Below are positions 22,691 through 33,842 of a DNA stretch of 64,000 nt, in pieces. The translations under genes and the position numbers were made by a program. The stretch comes from Acheta domesticus (lineage: Eukaryota; Arthropoda; Insecta; Orthoptera; Gryllidae): positions 151,091,425 to 151,155,424 of the forward strand of contig JAHLJT010000631.1 of assembly GCA_031308135.1 (NCBI GenBank). The letters run 5' to 3'. The first letter of the stretch is position 1. Each line of letters starts with the position of its first letter. The notes below the pieces were generated by a model. The model ran no database searches, was not told where the DNA came from, and saw only the letters and a list, made by a program, of their open reading frames with translations.

Positions 22691-23055
22691 TGGAAATTTA
22701 AATGCAAGCAATGTACAAGACCTTGTTGCGACACTTCTGTGACATGGATTTAGAAAGCATATTTGGAAATGAGAAGTTACACTTCCAAGTACACAGTGCT
22801 GAGAAAAATATTAAAACTGTCTCCAATGGAAATGGTGAAGTTACATCGTAAAAACGACTTGTATATGGGGGATTCCTATGCCAATATTCATAATGGATGG
22901 ATGTATTCACACCAAAAAGTAGCTGCAGCGCTGAAATATCTTTTTCATGTTTGAATCTCTATCATGAATCCAAAATGACAGAAGATCGATTAAATGCGCT
23001 AGCTTTGTTAGTAAAAGAATCCGGATTTTTTAAATCCCACCATAATAATCAATAA
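22691..23055 (+). pseudogene. hAT transposase C-terminal relic
   Basis: The best evidence is 22930-23055. In one frame it reads AEISFSCLNLYHESKMTEDR, then LNALALL, ending at TAA 23053-23055. This matches the hAT C-terminal dimerisation block (family pattern 'ERSFS.L...K..LRS.MT..RLN.LALL'). The upstream part to 22691 is in other frames and only tentatively included. The exact spacing and SFSCL wording differ from the relic at 6.1 kb, so a different hAT lineage is likely. Confidence 0.65.
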
Positions 23056-23444
23056 ACTGTGACTATCTATAAACATCCATCAATTCGTTGTCCAGTCAGC
23101 ATAAAAAGAGATTTTAGGTTATTTTGTGTAATTTTACTCATTATATTATAAAAAAGTGTTATTATTAATTGAATAAATGCTTTATAAATTATTGGAACAT
23201 TATTGACTTTATAAAATGTTAAAGAATAGAAAAATGCCGGCAAGGAGTGTAGGGCCCTGTGGTGCGCCCCGTGTGTAAATTAGCTACTGAACGCAATGCT
23301 AGATGGACAGGAATTTCTTGAGGAGCGAGAAAAGACGGAAATGGCTGAGGTGAGATGCTAACTGTAGTGTGATACACAAACATCCCATTGGAACTGCAAC
23401 AGACGATCTGTGGTGAGCCGAACTGTGTTAGCCCACCCTGCAGT
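23056..23444. other. AT-rich DNA, nothing recognised
   Basis: No supported feature. Confidence 0.4.
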
Positions 23445-23757
23445 CCCATTTGTTTTTTATCCTTGCCTTTTTTCCCGTTTCCACGGGGTCGGAGATAATG
23501 CGGGCGGGCTCAGTTTCTATTGATTTTTCGCACACTCCATTTTTATCTTGACTTGGCGATGTTTTTACTGTCAGACTGTTTTTACTGTGTCCATCCTGAC
23601 ACCAATCACAGGGGACACACAAGCTCATTACACATAGACAACACACACAATCACAAAATACACACCACCATGCCCGAGGCGGAATACGAACGCACGATCC
23701 TTCGGTTCGACACTGCCACAGAACTACCGTTTTAGCGATCTCGGCTATCCGAATCGT
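23445..23757 (-). mobile_element. SINE-A-like element, minus strand
   Basis: On the minus strand the head has the A box TAGCCGAGATC (23747-23737) and a decayed B box GTTCGTATTCC (23701-23691), then CGCCTCGGGCATGGTGGTGT as in the copy at 61815. The body differs from other SINE-A copies and ends near AAGGCAAGGATAAAAAAC, so it may be a subfamily with its own body. Confidence 0.65.
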
Positions 23758-24714
23758 CATAGTCCTATTTTCAAATTATGCCCATTTTGTGACAATATCA
23801 GCGTAATACCCGTACATGGTACAGTATATCCCAGTTGTTACATGATATTTTTGCCACCAGTCGCACAAAATTGGATGGAAATCAAACTCCATGGGTCTCA
23901 AATTCATTATCGAAACAATTTATGATTTAAAGTGGTATTTTGAGGAATATGATTGTGTAATGCAAAAGATAATCCCTTCAAACCGTATCGAACGTATCAA
24001 CATGCAAATATACGTCCACATGTGCCTGAGTAAATTCAGGTTTAATTATTCCCAAAATTCTCACTTGGTGAGTAGATAAATGAATTTTGATAAATGCTAA
24101 AAAGTATAAACTATTTTATTGAAATGAATATGAGTCGTTTTCTTCTATAAAGTTTTTTCGGTCACATTTACAACCAAACAATGCCTCATATCTATTTCCA
24201 CTATGATAAATTGAAGTTTTTAAGTAACTTGTTGGTTTCAGGACTTCAATGTGATTTCCTCTTCAGTGTTTCAGAATAGGTGTATGTAATTCTTATGAGC
24301 ACTGAAATTTATTAAAAACTGTTGTTTTCTGATTAATTTGACAATTCCGCAAAATAACTAAGCGTTCTCTGACACTCATCTCTGACATCATTTACACCAC
24401 AATATTTTTGCGGCAAAACTAGATGATTGCTTGTTTTTATTATATTTTAAAAATAGCCTGTTTTATTTTATTTTTTATTAAAATTGCAGCAAAATGTTTT
24501 AAGAGGAATGTTTCCATTTTTCATGTCTTCGAACTTTATACAATTGAGGGCTTTATACAATTGCTTATTATAGACTCATTCAACATAATAATAACATTAA
24601 ACATTAACATTAATAATAACATAAACATAACATTAAAATACGTACTATAAAGAGTATAGGAGGTTACTGCTCAGACAGGGAGCATGAGCGTCCAGGAGGG
24701 AGCGATCACGCGCC
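23758..24714. other. AT-rich DNA, nothing recognised
   Basis: Contains short AACATTAA-type simple repeats near 24580-24640. Nothing else is supported. Confidence 0.4.
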
Positions 24715-25010
24715 TCATCAGTCAGCGCCGCGCCGCGGGCAGGGGCGTTTGAAGTGGAGGCTTCCTCCGACGGGCTTAATTAAAACTGGGTTGCGGCAGC
24801 GCTGATGACGCTGTTGACAGTGGCGTCGTATCCCGGCCGGCGCGGGGGTGGCCAACCCCGAGCAAACACTCGTCCCGGGCCTGGAGATTGCGAATCCGAT
24901 CCCCGGGGAGCGCTCGCAGCTAGGCAGAGCAGGCGCCCAGGGGGCGCTCCCCTCGGCCTCACCTTCATCCCCGACGCCCTGGACCGGCTTCTGGAACTCG
25001 ATCGCCATCC
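24715..25010. other. CpG-rich GC island 8
   Basis: A GC-rich block bounded by AT-rich DNA. Four overlapping frames on both strands are Arg/Pro/Gly-rich compositional translations. Confidence 0.5.
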
Positions 25011-25146
25011 CGAGAACGCCTACATCTTGCTCCCTTAAGTTGGCTGATTGATTTTTCTGGAAACGTCAACTGATATGGTAATTGGTCCCGTCAGAATAGT
25101 GAATGTTTTATCCCGGGAGTTAGCGGTGTTCTTCCCCCAATGAACT

Positions 25147-25525
25147 GAGAGAAGTGGCTCAGAGCATCAATTGATGTCACTGCTGTGCCTCTGACCTGAA
25201 GGTCCTAGGGTCAAGTCCCGATGGTGGCAGGATTTTCGACACAAGCTAGATTGCTAGGTCGAATCCAGTTGCTGTCGAGAGGAGAATTCTAGCGGCCGGC
25301 TGCTCTGGTCGGTAGTTTTGTGTTGTTTCTCCGATGAAACCAGGAACTTCGAGCTTGTCCAAGCTGAGGCAGTTCCCCGTTGGTGGAAGATACCTGGATG
25401 GGAAATCCCGATAGCCGACGGCAGGTCGGCGTATGATCGAGCGGCAGACCACCGTCACCTCCGGAGGAAAAAAACGTGCACCACCAGACTAAGGGCCTTG
25501 GCAGTTGACGCAACTTACTAACGCG
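25147..25525 (+). mobile_element. SINE-B, plus strand
   Basis: The tRNA-like head has the A box TGGCTCAGAGC (25155-25165) and B box GGGTCAAGTCC (25208-25218). The family body follows: GGTGGCAGGATTTTCGACAC, GAGGAGAATTCTAGC, GGCCGGCTGCTCTG, then CGACGGCAGGTCGGC and a 3' end near CTTGGCAGTTGACGC. The 27.8 and 38.1 kb copies share head, body and 3' end. It lacks about 100 internal bases that they contain. Confidence 0.85.
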
Positions 25526-25564
25526 AATTATTCAACCAATCAATCCAACCAAATCAATCAACCA

Positions 25565-25995
25565 CTGGTTGGTAAGATTCGGCCCCAACCTACACGTCGG
25601 CTTGTAGTGGTCTTTTTGCTTAAGGTATCTCCTCCCCCCAGTAGGGGCAAGATCTAATTTTCCAACTGTCCTCCCGATATATGTGGTAGTTTAGTGCTTA
25701 TGAGTGTAAGTGTGTAAGTAAGGAGTGAGGATAGGACAAGGAAGAGGAAGGATAAATTGCGCACAGCTTTTTACAGGGTACCACTCCGGCATCCTCCTGG
25801 TATTGATCAGAGAAACCACTGAAAACTACCGAGCAAAGCAGCCCGGCAATAAAATTCTCCTCCAGACAGTGATTGAATTCGATACCTCTAGTGTGGAAAA
25901 TCCACCAGTGTCCGGAGTCGAACAGAAGGACCTCTCGGGCAGTTGCTGCAAAGATAGCTGCAATGCTGACTCTGAGCCAAATCAGCCTGTTTCTG
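25565..25995 (-). mobile_element. SINE-B, minus strand
   Basis: The reverse complement of the same family. The 3' part lies at left (ACACGTCGGCTTGTAG); the middle has AGGATAGGACAAGGAAGAGG and AACCACTGAAAACTACCGA; the decayed head is at right (GGAGTCGAACAGAAGGACCT, CTGACTCTGAGCC). It lies tail-to-tail with the plus-strand copy ending at 25525, separated by a CAATCAA-rich spacer. Confidence 0.82.
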
Positions 25996-26724
25996 TTCTA
26001 GAGCGGTGAGCAGTATGATCTGAATTCCTTGGCTGGTTTCTTCCCGTTACACTCAGGGTCAACGTCAGGGTCAGGGTCATATTATTTGCACTCACCTCCC
26101 TTTACTTCCTCATTTGATAATCTCAGAAATCATCCAGTTTTCTCTCATTGGGAACTAAAATGAATATGGCTCTAAATCAGTCTGAATGATCATGTTATTC
26201 ATACCAACATTAGCACGTTCAGAGACTTTTACTAATCAGCAAGCATACTAAATCAGTTACACAATACGACATTCTCTCAAAAATATTATTTTTCACTTTG
26301 TAATATTTGTGACTCGTCTCATTACAAATTAAATATTTTAAAAACTATTGTTCCTCTCACTCAAATTCATTGTCAGATGGCTCGCTCCTGTCATCAGATG
26401 AAGAACAATGGCTAGTATAGCATACAGAATGAGTTTGGTTCTGACTGGGGTTGTAGAGAAATCGCTACGTGTGGCTCTGAATCGAGAGGCGTCTCGCAAG
26501 AACGCATGATTGAACTCATTCTATTTATTGAGAGTATTGATGTTACGTAGTATTTTTGAGATTATTTGAAAATATTTGAGAGTTAATGGTCATGGTCGTC
26601 TCCTTTTTCTCATTGCTGCTTGAAGTTGCAGTCGCACCTTTACCACCGTCTCTCACTTTTGGCCATTCTTTGCCTTCCACCACCGTCCCATCGCCATTTT
26701 CCCCCACCGCAAAGGCCGCAGAAC
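25996..26724. other. Nothing recognised apart from a short CAGGGT run
   Basis: A short imperfect CAGGGTCA triplication lies near 26055-26080. Nothing else is supported. Confidence 0.4.
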
Positions 26725-26870
26725 AATTTCCAGCGCGGGGCAAGGGCGGCGGCGCTAATTGAACATCTGACGGGCGAAGCACTCTCGCCGCGCCCTGTCC
26801 CGCTTGCCTGCCTCCTCTTCCCGCCGCCCAACGCGCTGCAGTCGTCTGCGCGGACGCGGAGATCTCATCG
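26725..26870. other. CpG-rich GC island 9
   Basis: Short GC-rich block with GGCAAGGGCGGCGGCGC and CGCGGACGCGG. The opposing frames are compositional. Confidence 0.45.
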
Positions 26871-26964
26871 ATTTCCAAAAATGTTTGCTTTTGTTATTTG
26901 CACGTAAACAACTACCCATTTTCAATGTGCATTGTAACGACATGTTTTCTATCTGTACTGTACT

Positions 26965-27152
26965 TGGCGCGACAGCCTGTTACGGGCCGAACACTACCAG
27001 CAGCGTCCCGGTCTCGCGGCCATGGGTTAAGGGGTACGTGTGGTTAGCTCATAGACATCCCTACAATCTTGCATGACCGTGAATCGAATCCAGAGTCGCG
27101 TCATGGATAACGAGCACTCTGACCAATGAGCTACCCATGAGGGCTACATCAG
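26965..27152 (-). mobile_element. SINE-C, minus strand
   Basis: On the minus strand a very tRNA-like head has GGTAGCTCATTGGTCAGAG (27139-27121 region), close to the canonical D-arm A box, and the B box GGATTCGATTC (27093-27083). An unrelated tail then reads CCCTTAACCCATGGCC and CTGCTGGTAGTG. Only one copy is in the window, so family status is inferred from the promoter boxes plus the non-tRNA tail. Confidence 0.65.
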
Positions 27153-27831
27153 CCAATTTTGAGTGATGGCATCCATTATGAAATTGACGAAGCGATATTT
27201 ATATTGTGTTGTTTTGATACTCAAAAGACAACTGATTACTTAATAAAACTACCATTGTGTGTACTTTCTGCATTTATTATTATTTGTTTAGACTGTGCAA
27301 TATTACAATACTACTTGAACCTCCAAACGTACCTCCAATCACCACCTGGTTTTTGACTTTGTTTCGAACTCAAGTTTTTAGATTCAGCACGCAGTTCACG
27401 TTCCCCTTTCATCACCAATCTGAGACGAAACAATCTTCTCGACGCTTCCAAAGGAGGTTTTAACAGTTGCATAAATAATTTTAAAAACTTCAGACATTTT
27501 ACATATCGTTATTGCAAGAACTAATTTAGAAAAGCATATTTCATTAATGAATAAATCTCCATATCAGTATTGTACTTTTAAAACTTTGCCGGTTTTCGAA
27601 AATGCATAGAGTTCACCGACAGCGGTATCTAATCCGCTTTTATAAGCGTGCATTGCTCTACTCTAAAAAAATTAAAGAAAAAATTGATCCTGTTGTTGGG
27701 AAAATATTATTTTCATATCGTTCTTATTTTTTTACACAATTATACAAAGACTGCTCAGTGTACACGATCATTTCAAAATATCAATTTTCAAGGGGAGAAA
27801 TCTTAAGAAAAATAGTGGCCAATTTTTGTGG
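27153..27831. other. AT-rich DNA, nothing recognised
   Basis: An 88-codon frame at 27602 is Lys/Tyr/Phe-rich, has no domain and runs into the adjacent SINE. Treated as chance. Confidence 0.4.
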
Positions 27832-28305
27832 ATCAGTGCATCAATTGGTCTCACTGCAGTACCTCTGACCGCGAGGTCCTATGGATCGAGTCCCGACGGT
27901 GCACCGCGGTGGCAGGATTTTTGACCCAAGCTACATTGCTATAACGAATTCAGCCGCTGCCTAGAGGATAATTATATCGGCCGGCTTTCTCTGAGCAGTG
28001 GTTTACCGTGATTTCTTCGATCAACACCAAGCGAAAGGTGGAGCAGTAGCACACCTTACTTACAAACATACTTGCACGCTCTACACTATCACATATGCCG
28101 GGAGACCAATCGGAAGCTTAAAGCTTGTCCCGAGTGAGTCGGTGCCCCGCGGGAGATACTCGATCGGGGAAAACACAGTCCGCGGTGTACGTCGTCGCCA
28201 TTCAGGAGAGGAAGATCACGGCCATCTCGCGCGAGAAAACGTGCACTACACTTACGAGGCTAATGATCTTAGCAGTTGGCGCACCCGGTGTCACTAATCG
28301 ATCAG
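27832..28305 (+). mobile_element. SINE-B, full length, plus strand
   Basis: Head with B box GGATCGAGTCC at 27883-27893, then GGTGGCAGGATTTTTGACCC, TCGGCCGGCTTTCTCTGAGC, the middle CGCTCTACACTATCACATAT, GCTTAAAGCTTGTCCCGAGT, and a 3' end TTAGCAGTTGGCGC. It is about 474 bases, long for a SINE, and collinear with the 38.1 kb copy. No coding capacity. Confidence 0.85.
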
Positions 28306-28836
28306 TATTGTAGCGCTACGCATATTTGAATTAGTTGACAAAGTTTGAACTTTACAATTTTCGAATGCACCGAAAATGGCGTTTGCGGTAACAGCGTAAA
28401 AAACTCTTTCTGAGAAAATTATTTAATCCAAAACTATGGAGATATTTTTCAAAAAAGATTGAAAATATTGTTGAGACTTAATGTATATTACACCCAAAAA
28501 TCAAAATATACGTTTCAATTTCGCAAGGATTTGGTTTCAGAAAAATGATTTTGAGAAATTCGATTTTGGAGAAAACGTCTGAACGGTTTAGTCGCTAGTT
28601 TAGTCCACAAATGGACAGATAGACAGTTTGCCGCAAACCAATTTTGCGGTATTAAAGATCCGCAAAGGTGGATTTGGAATACATAACATAGGAAGCAATT
28701 TGGTACATTTAGGAGCAAGCTATATGAAAATTTTTGTTATGAAAGTCTTGATTTCATGTTCAAATATTCATCTCCATCATTACAATATTTTATTTTTATT
28801 TTGTAAGTATGTAGTAAGCGAGAGAGTTAAATGACG

Positions 28837-28838
<2 letters not shown>
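28306..28838. other. AT-rich DNA, nothing recognised
   Basis: No supported feature. Text such as GAAAACGTCTGAACGG near 28573 resembles phrases in unclassified arthropod repeats. Confidence 0.35.

Positions 28839-28878
<40 letters not shown>
28839..28878. repeat. (TA)n microsatellite
   Basis: Uninterrupted alternating TA tract. Confidence 0.95.
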
Positions 28879-28881
<3 letters not shown>

Positions 28882-29396
28882 GTTTATGCTTTGACCATAA
28901 TGCTTTCTTTGTTGGTTTCATCCTTTCATATTAATCATTTGTTATAAATTCAATATAACTCGCCTAAAACCGTAGAATTCCTTACAGGACTATTTCGACA
29001 ATATCAGAAATGGTTGATCGAATTGCAGATCTCTTTAACTTCCGTCAAACCATTCCCATTCTGAAGTAAATATAGCTGTGCTATACAATGTATTTTCCTG
29101 TAATTTTAAATTTCATAAAAAAGTCCTAGTATTGTTTATAATATGGGAGCTAACCTCTTTTTCCCAAAATGTGTGTTCTATTTATCTCTCAAGGGAACTT
29201 CGTAAATCTTCTGAAGTTGATCTGCAGCATGAGTATAACGGTTCAGCGGTCCCAATTGTTTTCTTTACAAAGTGATAACATCTGGTCTTATGTGATGGAT
29301 CCGACGCCCTTGAGGAGCCTTTCGAACTTCAAATTGAAAATGACTTCTGACTGAAACACATCAAGCCATTAGTATTTCTTTAACATGTGTTTATAT
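28879..29396. other. AT-rich DNA, nothing recognised
   Basis: No supported feature. Confidence 0.4.
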
Positions 29397-29624
29397 ACAG
29401 GGTGAGTCACGTAACTTTAGCACCTCCTGTAACTTTTGAACGATTGAAGTTATTGCAATGCAGTTTTCATGGAAGTGCATAAGGGAAAGGGGCTAATAGA
29501 TACGTGCATTAATTTCTATTTTATCACTTGTATTTTACGAGATTTTTTAGGTAACTTTGTTTTTTCAAATGGAACTATACATATTTTTTCAGTCCACCAT
29601 GACGGGCGTAAAAAGACGAATCCA

Positions 29625-29673
<49 letters not shown>
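29397..29673. mobile_element. Possible transposon end plus (TA)n tract
   Basis: ACAGGGTGAGTCACGTAACT at 29398-29417 resembles the 'acagggtgt...' start of several insect repeats. The sequence then runs into a pure (TA)n tract at 29631-29673. No second copy in the window supports a family. Confidence 0.3.
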
Positions 29674-29676
<3 letters not shown>

Positions 29677-29689
29677 CATATGTTAATGC

Positions 29690-30180
29690 CCTCCCTACCT
29701 GTTCTGGAGACACGCGCGGAGGGGAGGTGGCAGACGGGTAGACGAGACGAGGAGGTAGTAGTTCATTTTGAGCCGCCGGAGTGAGAGGTAAGGAGTGAGT
29801 AACGAGGCGGAGATAGTGGTGGTGACGATGGCTGGTGGAGGCATGGTCGACTGTGTGTCTGCGCTTCTGTCTTTGGGACGTTAGAATTTGACGTCGTTAC
29901 AGAGACTTTGGGCTACGCCGACGCGTGTGCAGATTTGAGGGCCAGCCGCCGCCCCTGTCCGCTACAAGCTTCCTGCGCTTTGATCGAGGTTAGCGGCTGC
30001 GAACTGAGGTCGGTATGCGGTCTTATTTTCCTTCTAGTTTTTGTCGTTACGAACTCCCACGATTACACGAAATCTCGAATTTTCTGCTTTCACAAGAGGC
30101 ATATAGTGAAAAGAAACAAAACTAATTTTGTGAAACGTAGATGTGTTTTACGGTGGCATAAGAGAAAATGATTCCATAGT
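29690..30180 (+). other. GC-moderate segment, possible non-coding exon
   Basis: Purine-rich GGAGGGGAGGTGGCAG-type sequence to about 29840, then an 87-codon frame (29908-30171). The frame has a hydrophobic middle (GLIFLLVFVVTN) and a Lys/Arg-rich C-terminus but no recognised domain. It may be a promoter/5' leader-like segment or nothing. Confidence 0.2.
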
Positions 30181-30418
30181 ATCTACAGTGAGCACTTATA
30201 ATAAAAAGGAGAACTGAGAATGTTGAAGCAACTGACTATAAGATGCATGTTTTTGCCATTAACATTCTTGTTCAATGATTGATGCATCCTTTCCTTTGGT
30301 ATTTTCTTATTAATTTGCAGAAGATATGTGAATTTGTGTATTTTCTGAGGGGGGAACATTACTGATTTTTGAAAGATTTTTTAGAAGTGTAAATAAGTGC
30401 CGATTCTGGCTTTATAAT

Positions 30419-30621
30419 GAACATTCTGGATGATAATGTTACATCCATGTCAAGTCAGAAATCAATTAGAGCTAATTGTACATAATTAAAAGAGTTATAA
30501 AATTGTATTTCCTAAAATCTGATGAATAACGTTCTGGATAATGTTACATCGAAGTCAAGTTAGAAATCAATTCGAGGAATTGACAACTAATTAAAAGTCT
30601 TATAAAATTATATTTGTTATG
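30419..30621. repeat. Imperfect ~110-bp tandem duplication
   Basis: ATTCTGGATGATAATGTTAC through AATTAAAAGAGTTATAAAAT is repeated from about 30529 as GTTCTGGATAATGTTAC through TTAAAAGTCTTATAAAAT. The units differ by substitutions and small indels. Confidence 0.85.
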
Positions 30622-31904
30622 TTGAAGAATTTAAGTGAACTTAAATATCTCAAAATATATGTAATAAATGGTAATTTTCTATAGTTTTTCAAAAAATTTC
30701 TTTTGAATATTCTGTATTTTTCAAAATCTAAATTTATTTGTTTTAATCGAATACAAGATATTCTTTTGTAATTTCTGAAAATTTTTTACAAGAAATTATT
30801 TATGAATGTTGATTATATGTTGATGGGCAGTTAACTCCAATTTTCGTAAACAGAAAGAAGTACGGCACTCTGTAATGGGAAATGCATTTGCTCCGCCCTC
30901 TGATGTAACTTCATGTGCATTCCTCATGTCATTAGAGATCTCATTTATTCAATTCGTTGAATTTCAATTCATTTAGTCACAGAAGATGTGACTCCAATTT
31001 GTGATTCCAATGTGATTCCAATTTGTGTCAACTTTAAAATTAATTCATGATAATTTTGCAGTTAATTTTCCCTTTGATTTCTTTTTGCTATTGTTGGATA
31101 TTTTTGTTGTTGTTTGTTTGATTGTGTTTTTGTAGTGGCAATGTTATTGTCGTTCTGTATTTTTTTGTTTTCTTTCAAATAATGCTTGCAATCAAATGCT
31201 TTTGACATAGAATATTATAAATCAATTTAAAACTACATGGAGCTACCGTGATGTGATAAAACATAGAGATTCAACTAATCGCAGTCTGTTCAAAGTATAT
31301 TTCTTTTCTTTTTTTTGTTTGTATTGTTCTGGTCAATGTAATGTCAGTGAGCATTCTTACAATTGATCTAGTACTCTAACAGGGATATAAAGAGCGTCAT
31401 ATCCGCAGGAGCTTGGCCGAAGAAGCTTTAGAAACGTCTCACGATTCCTAGAGGTTTGAACAAGCTGAGCATAACTAATTTCAAGAACCCATTTGTTTAA
31501 TTGATATTCAACGAGATTCTAGATCATAGAATTGCGGGACTGGGGTCATATTAATGCGCATCTTGTACAAAAATGTGATCAGAATAAGCATTTTGTCACA
31601 CTGGTCATGTAAGAACATGTAAAGGGGTCACGTTTTTGCCGATGAACATAGTATATTTGCAAATTGTATGAAACACAGTTACAGGCATGTACATGTGACA
31701 TTTATTGCTGATTGTTTGGCAACTCTTCGGCAAGAAAATGAAATATCCTTGATGGCAACAGAAAGAGATCTGCCAAACATCTGTACGTAAGAATCTACCT
31801 AAAAATTAGGGAAAATGTGAGAGTGTCACTTGGTTTCCTGAAATTTCCCTATTGGTAAATTGTGATAATGTTCTTCTTGTGTACGTGCCCTAGATGATGG
31901 TAAC
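30622..31904. other. AT-rich DNA, nothing recognised
   Basis: Short local repeats such as GTGATTCCAATTTGTG near 31000. Otherwise no feature. Confidence 0.4.
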
Positions 31905-32215
31905 ATTTGATCTGAGGTGCAAGTGGGCGGACGCGGCTTCTGTGCCGCTGCGCTGCGAAGGGCGGCGCGTGGGCAGCGCTGCGAGGCGCGGGGGCGAGCG
32001 CTCGCAGCGCAAGCAATGCGGGCGGCGCCTGTCACCTGTCCAGATAGCTTCACCTGCGCCGGAAGACGCGATAGCGCACGCGCCCTTGTTCTGTGGAGGC
32101 GCCTGCCCGCTCCGCTCTTCCCCTCCGCGCCCCGCCCCACCCCGCCCAGCCACGCCACGCCTCACCCTGCAACTCGGAACGGCCTCGCCGACACAAAGGA
32201 CGGGCCCCACACAGC
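31905..32215. other. CpG-rich GC island 10
   Basis: One of the strongest islands. GCGGGCGGCGCC-type CpG-dense sequence passes into C-rich CCCCGCCCCACCCCGCCC near 32129-32147. Six overlapping frames of about 60-110 codons on both strands indicate composition rather than coding. Confidence 0.6.
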
Positions 32216-33149
32216 CATTTTAAATTAATTCCCAAAATCCTCTCTGGGGAACTTGCTATCCCGATTTTGAGGACAGGCTAGATTATCTACATAATTTTTA
32301 CTACACCAACCGTGACTAATGATGTGGCCATTTATTCTGGAAAATTACGTAATTTGTCATTCAACATTTTCAAAAGAATTTGATATCATTTTGTTTTGAT
32401 ATTTCTATGAAGCGGAATTTAGGAACGTACAATTATGACAGCTCAATTTCTACTTAATAATAATTGAAAATATAATATTTATAGACACAACAAAGAAATG
32501 ACTGGGAACTATATATTTATAAAACTTCCTAATATCTAATCGGTCGCCATATGAATGAACGCTTAGAATAATCTGCGCGATACAAGAGTTTACTGTACAA
32601 ATGCACTCTATAAAATTGGAATTAAAATCCCATCATCTGCGTATGCCTGCCGGGAGAGCGACTTCGGGACGTAAACCGAGCCCGTTTCGTTTCCGAAAAG
32701 TGGTCGTCGGAGTAAACCAGCGCTTTTAGGGTGTCAACTGCTATGAAGGGTAAGCACGGAATTCATGTGTGAAGAGTGATCCATCAACGAAACTACTTCC
32801 AACATTCGCGATCATTTCCGAGGAGGAAAACTTTAAGAAATGATACAAAATTGGGCCTTTCCAAATGCATTTGCTTCAACTGATCAATGAAAAAACCTTC
32901 AATTACTCTTGTTACTTCGTTTCAAATTACCTTACAAAACTATATACTGTCACGGATGGACAGACATACGGACGAATGGACTGTCTTTTTTGTCGTCAAT
33001 CGATTTTTCAATACACATAAAAAGATTCAAGGACACATGAAAAGTCTATTATATCTTCGTGATAGACAAAGTAATTTTCTGCAAATAAGAACAAAACTTA
33101 TCCAGTTTTTCGAAATTAGGATCCCAGGTTGTAAGTTTTCCCGTCAAAA
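32216..33149. other. AT-rich DNA, nothing recognised
   Basis: A 190-codon frame starts at 32887 and enters the next island. Its first half is AT-rich with no domain and its second half is the CCCCG array, so it is not accepted. Confidence 0.4.
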
Positions 33150-33470
33150 ATCGCCCTTTCCGCAGCAGCAGCTCACGAGCCGGCGCTGGGGCAGGTTGCT
33201 GGGAACGGCGCAGGAGTCCCGCATGAATTATCACGCACCCTGTCGGCTGCGGCAGAGAGCAGGAGAACCGCGCAGGTGCACAATGGAGAGTGCGTTGAAT
33301 GGGCTCTCACCGCCCTCGCCCCGCCCCGCCCCGCCCCGCCCCACCATGCCCCGCCCCGCCCCACCATGCCCCGCCCCACCCCACCCTGCCCCGCCCCGCT
33401 CGCCCGCCATACCCCGCCGCCACCAACTGCTCCTGCCAGAACCTCCCAAAAGCGCCTAAAAACCGAACTC
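33150..33470. other. GC island 11 with (CCCCG)n array
   Basis: The core 33319-33401 is a C-rich array of CCCCG units interrupted by CCACCATG. On the minus strand it gives at least five consecutive GGGG runs with one-base loops (33342-33319), a textbook G-quadruplex-forming pattern. GC boxes for Sp1-type factors are implicit. Flanks include GCAGCAGCAGCTC and CpG-rich text. Confidence 0.65.
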
Positions 33471-33842
33471 ATCCAAACCACATCCCAAATTAAAAGATAA
33501 TTTTTGGCTAATTAAATACTCAATTCCGGAATTTTAGGTTCTTTTTCAAGCTTTTGCTGCTGCTTCCGGCTGCCTCCTTGGCGATCACTCCGACCCGTCG
33601 CGTCTCCCAGTCCTCCCAAGCATAGCAACTGCTCCCCCGCGTAAGCACCGACGATGTATTCATGTCTTATAATTGTTGAACACATATTATTTTCTTTAAG
33701 AATTATATTGTGTGACAATAAATATTAAAGTATCAACGTTATAAAACTTTATCTGAACACTTGTGATTACATTGCATAAATGAAAGCTGCAAAATAGGTC
33801 CGTTGTATATATTTATGATATTTGGCTGGGTATTGTATAAAA

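Noticed and set aside
29908..30171. 87-codon frame with a hydrophobic middle, possible small membrane protein
   Set aside because: No homology recognised, no splice or expression evidence. The hydrophobic stretch is short. Kept only as a weak segment note.
32887..33459. 190-codon plus-strand open frame
   Set aside because: The first part is anonymous AT-rich sequence and the second is the CCCCG array read as Pro/Arg/Ala repeats. No domain and no coding logic.
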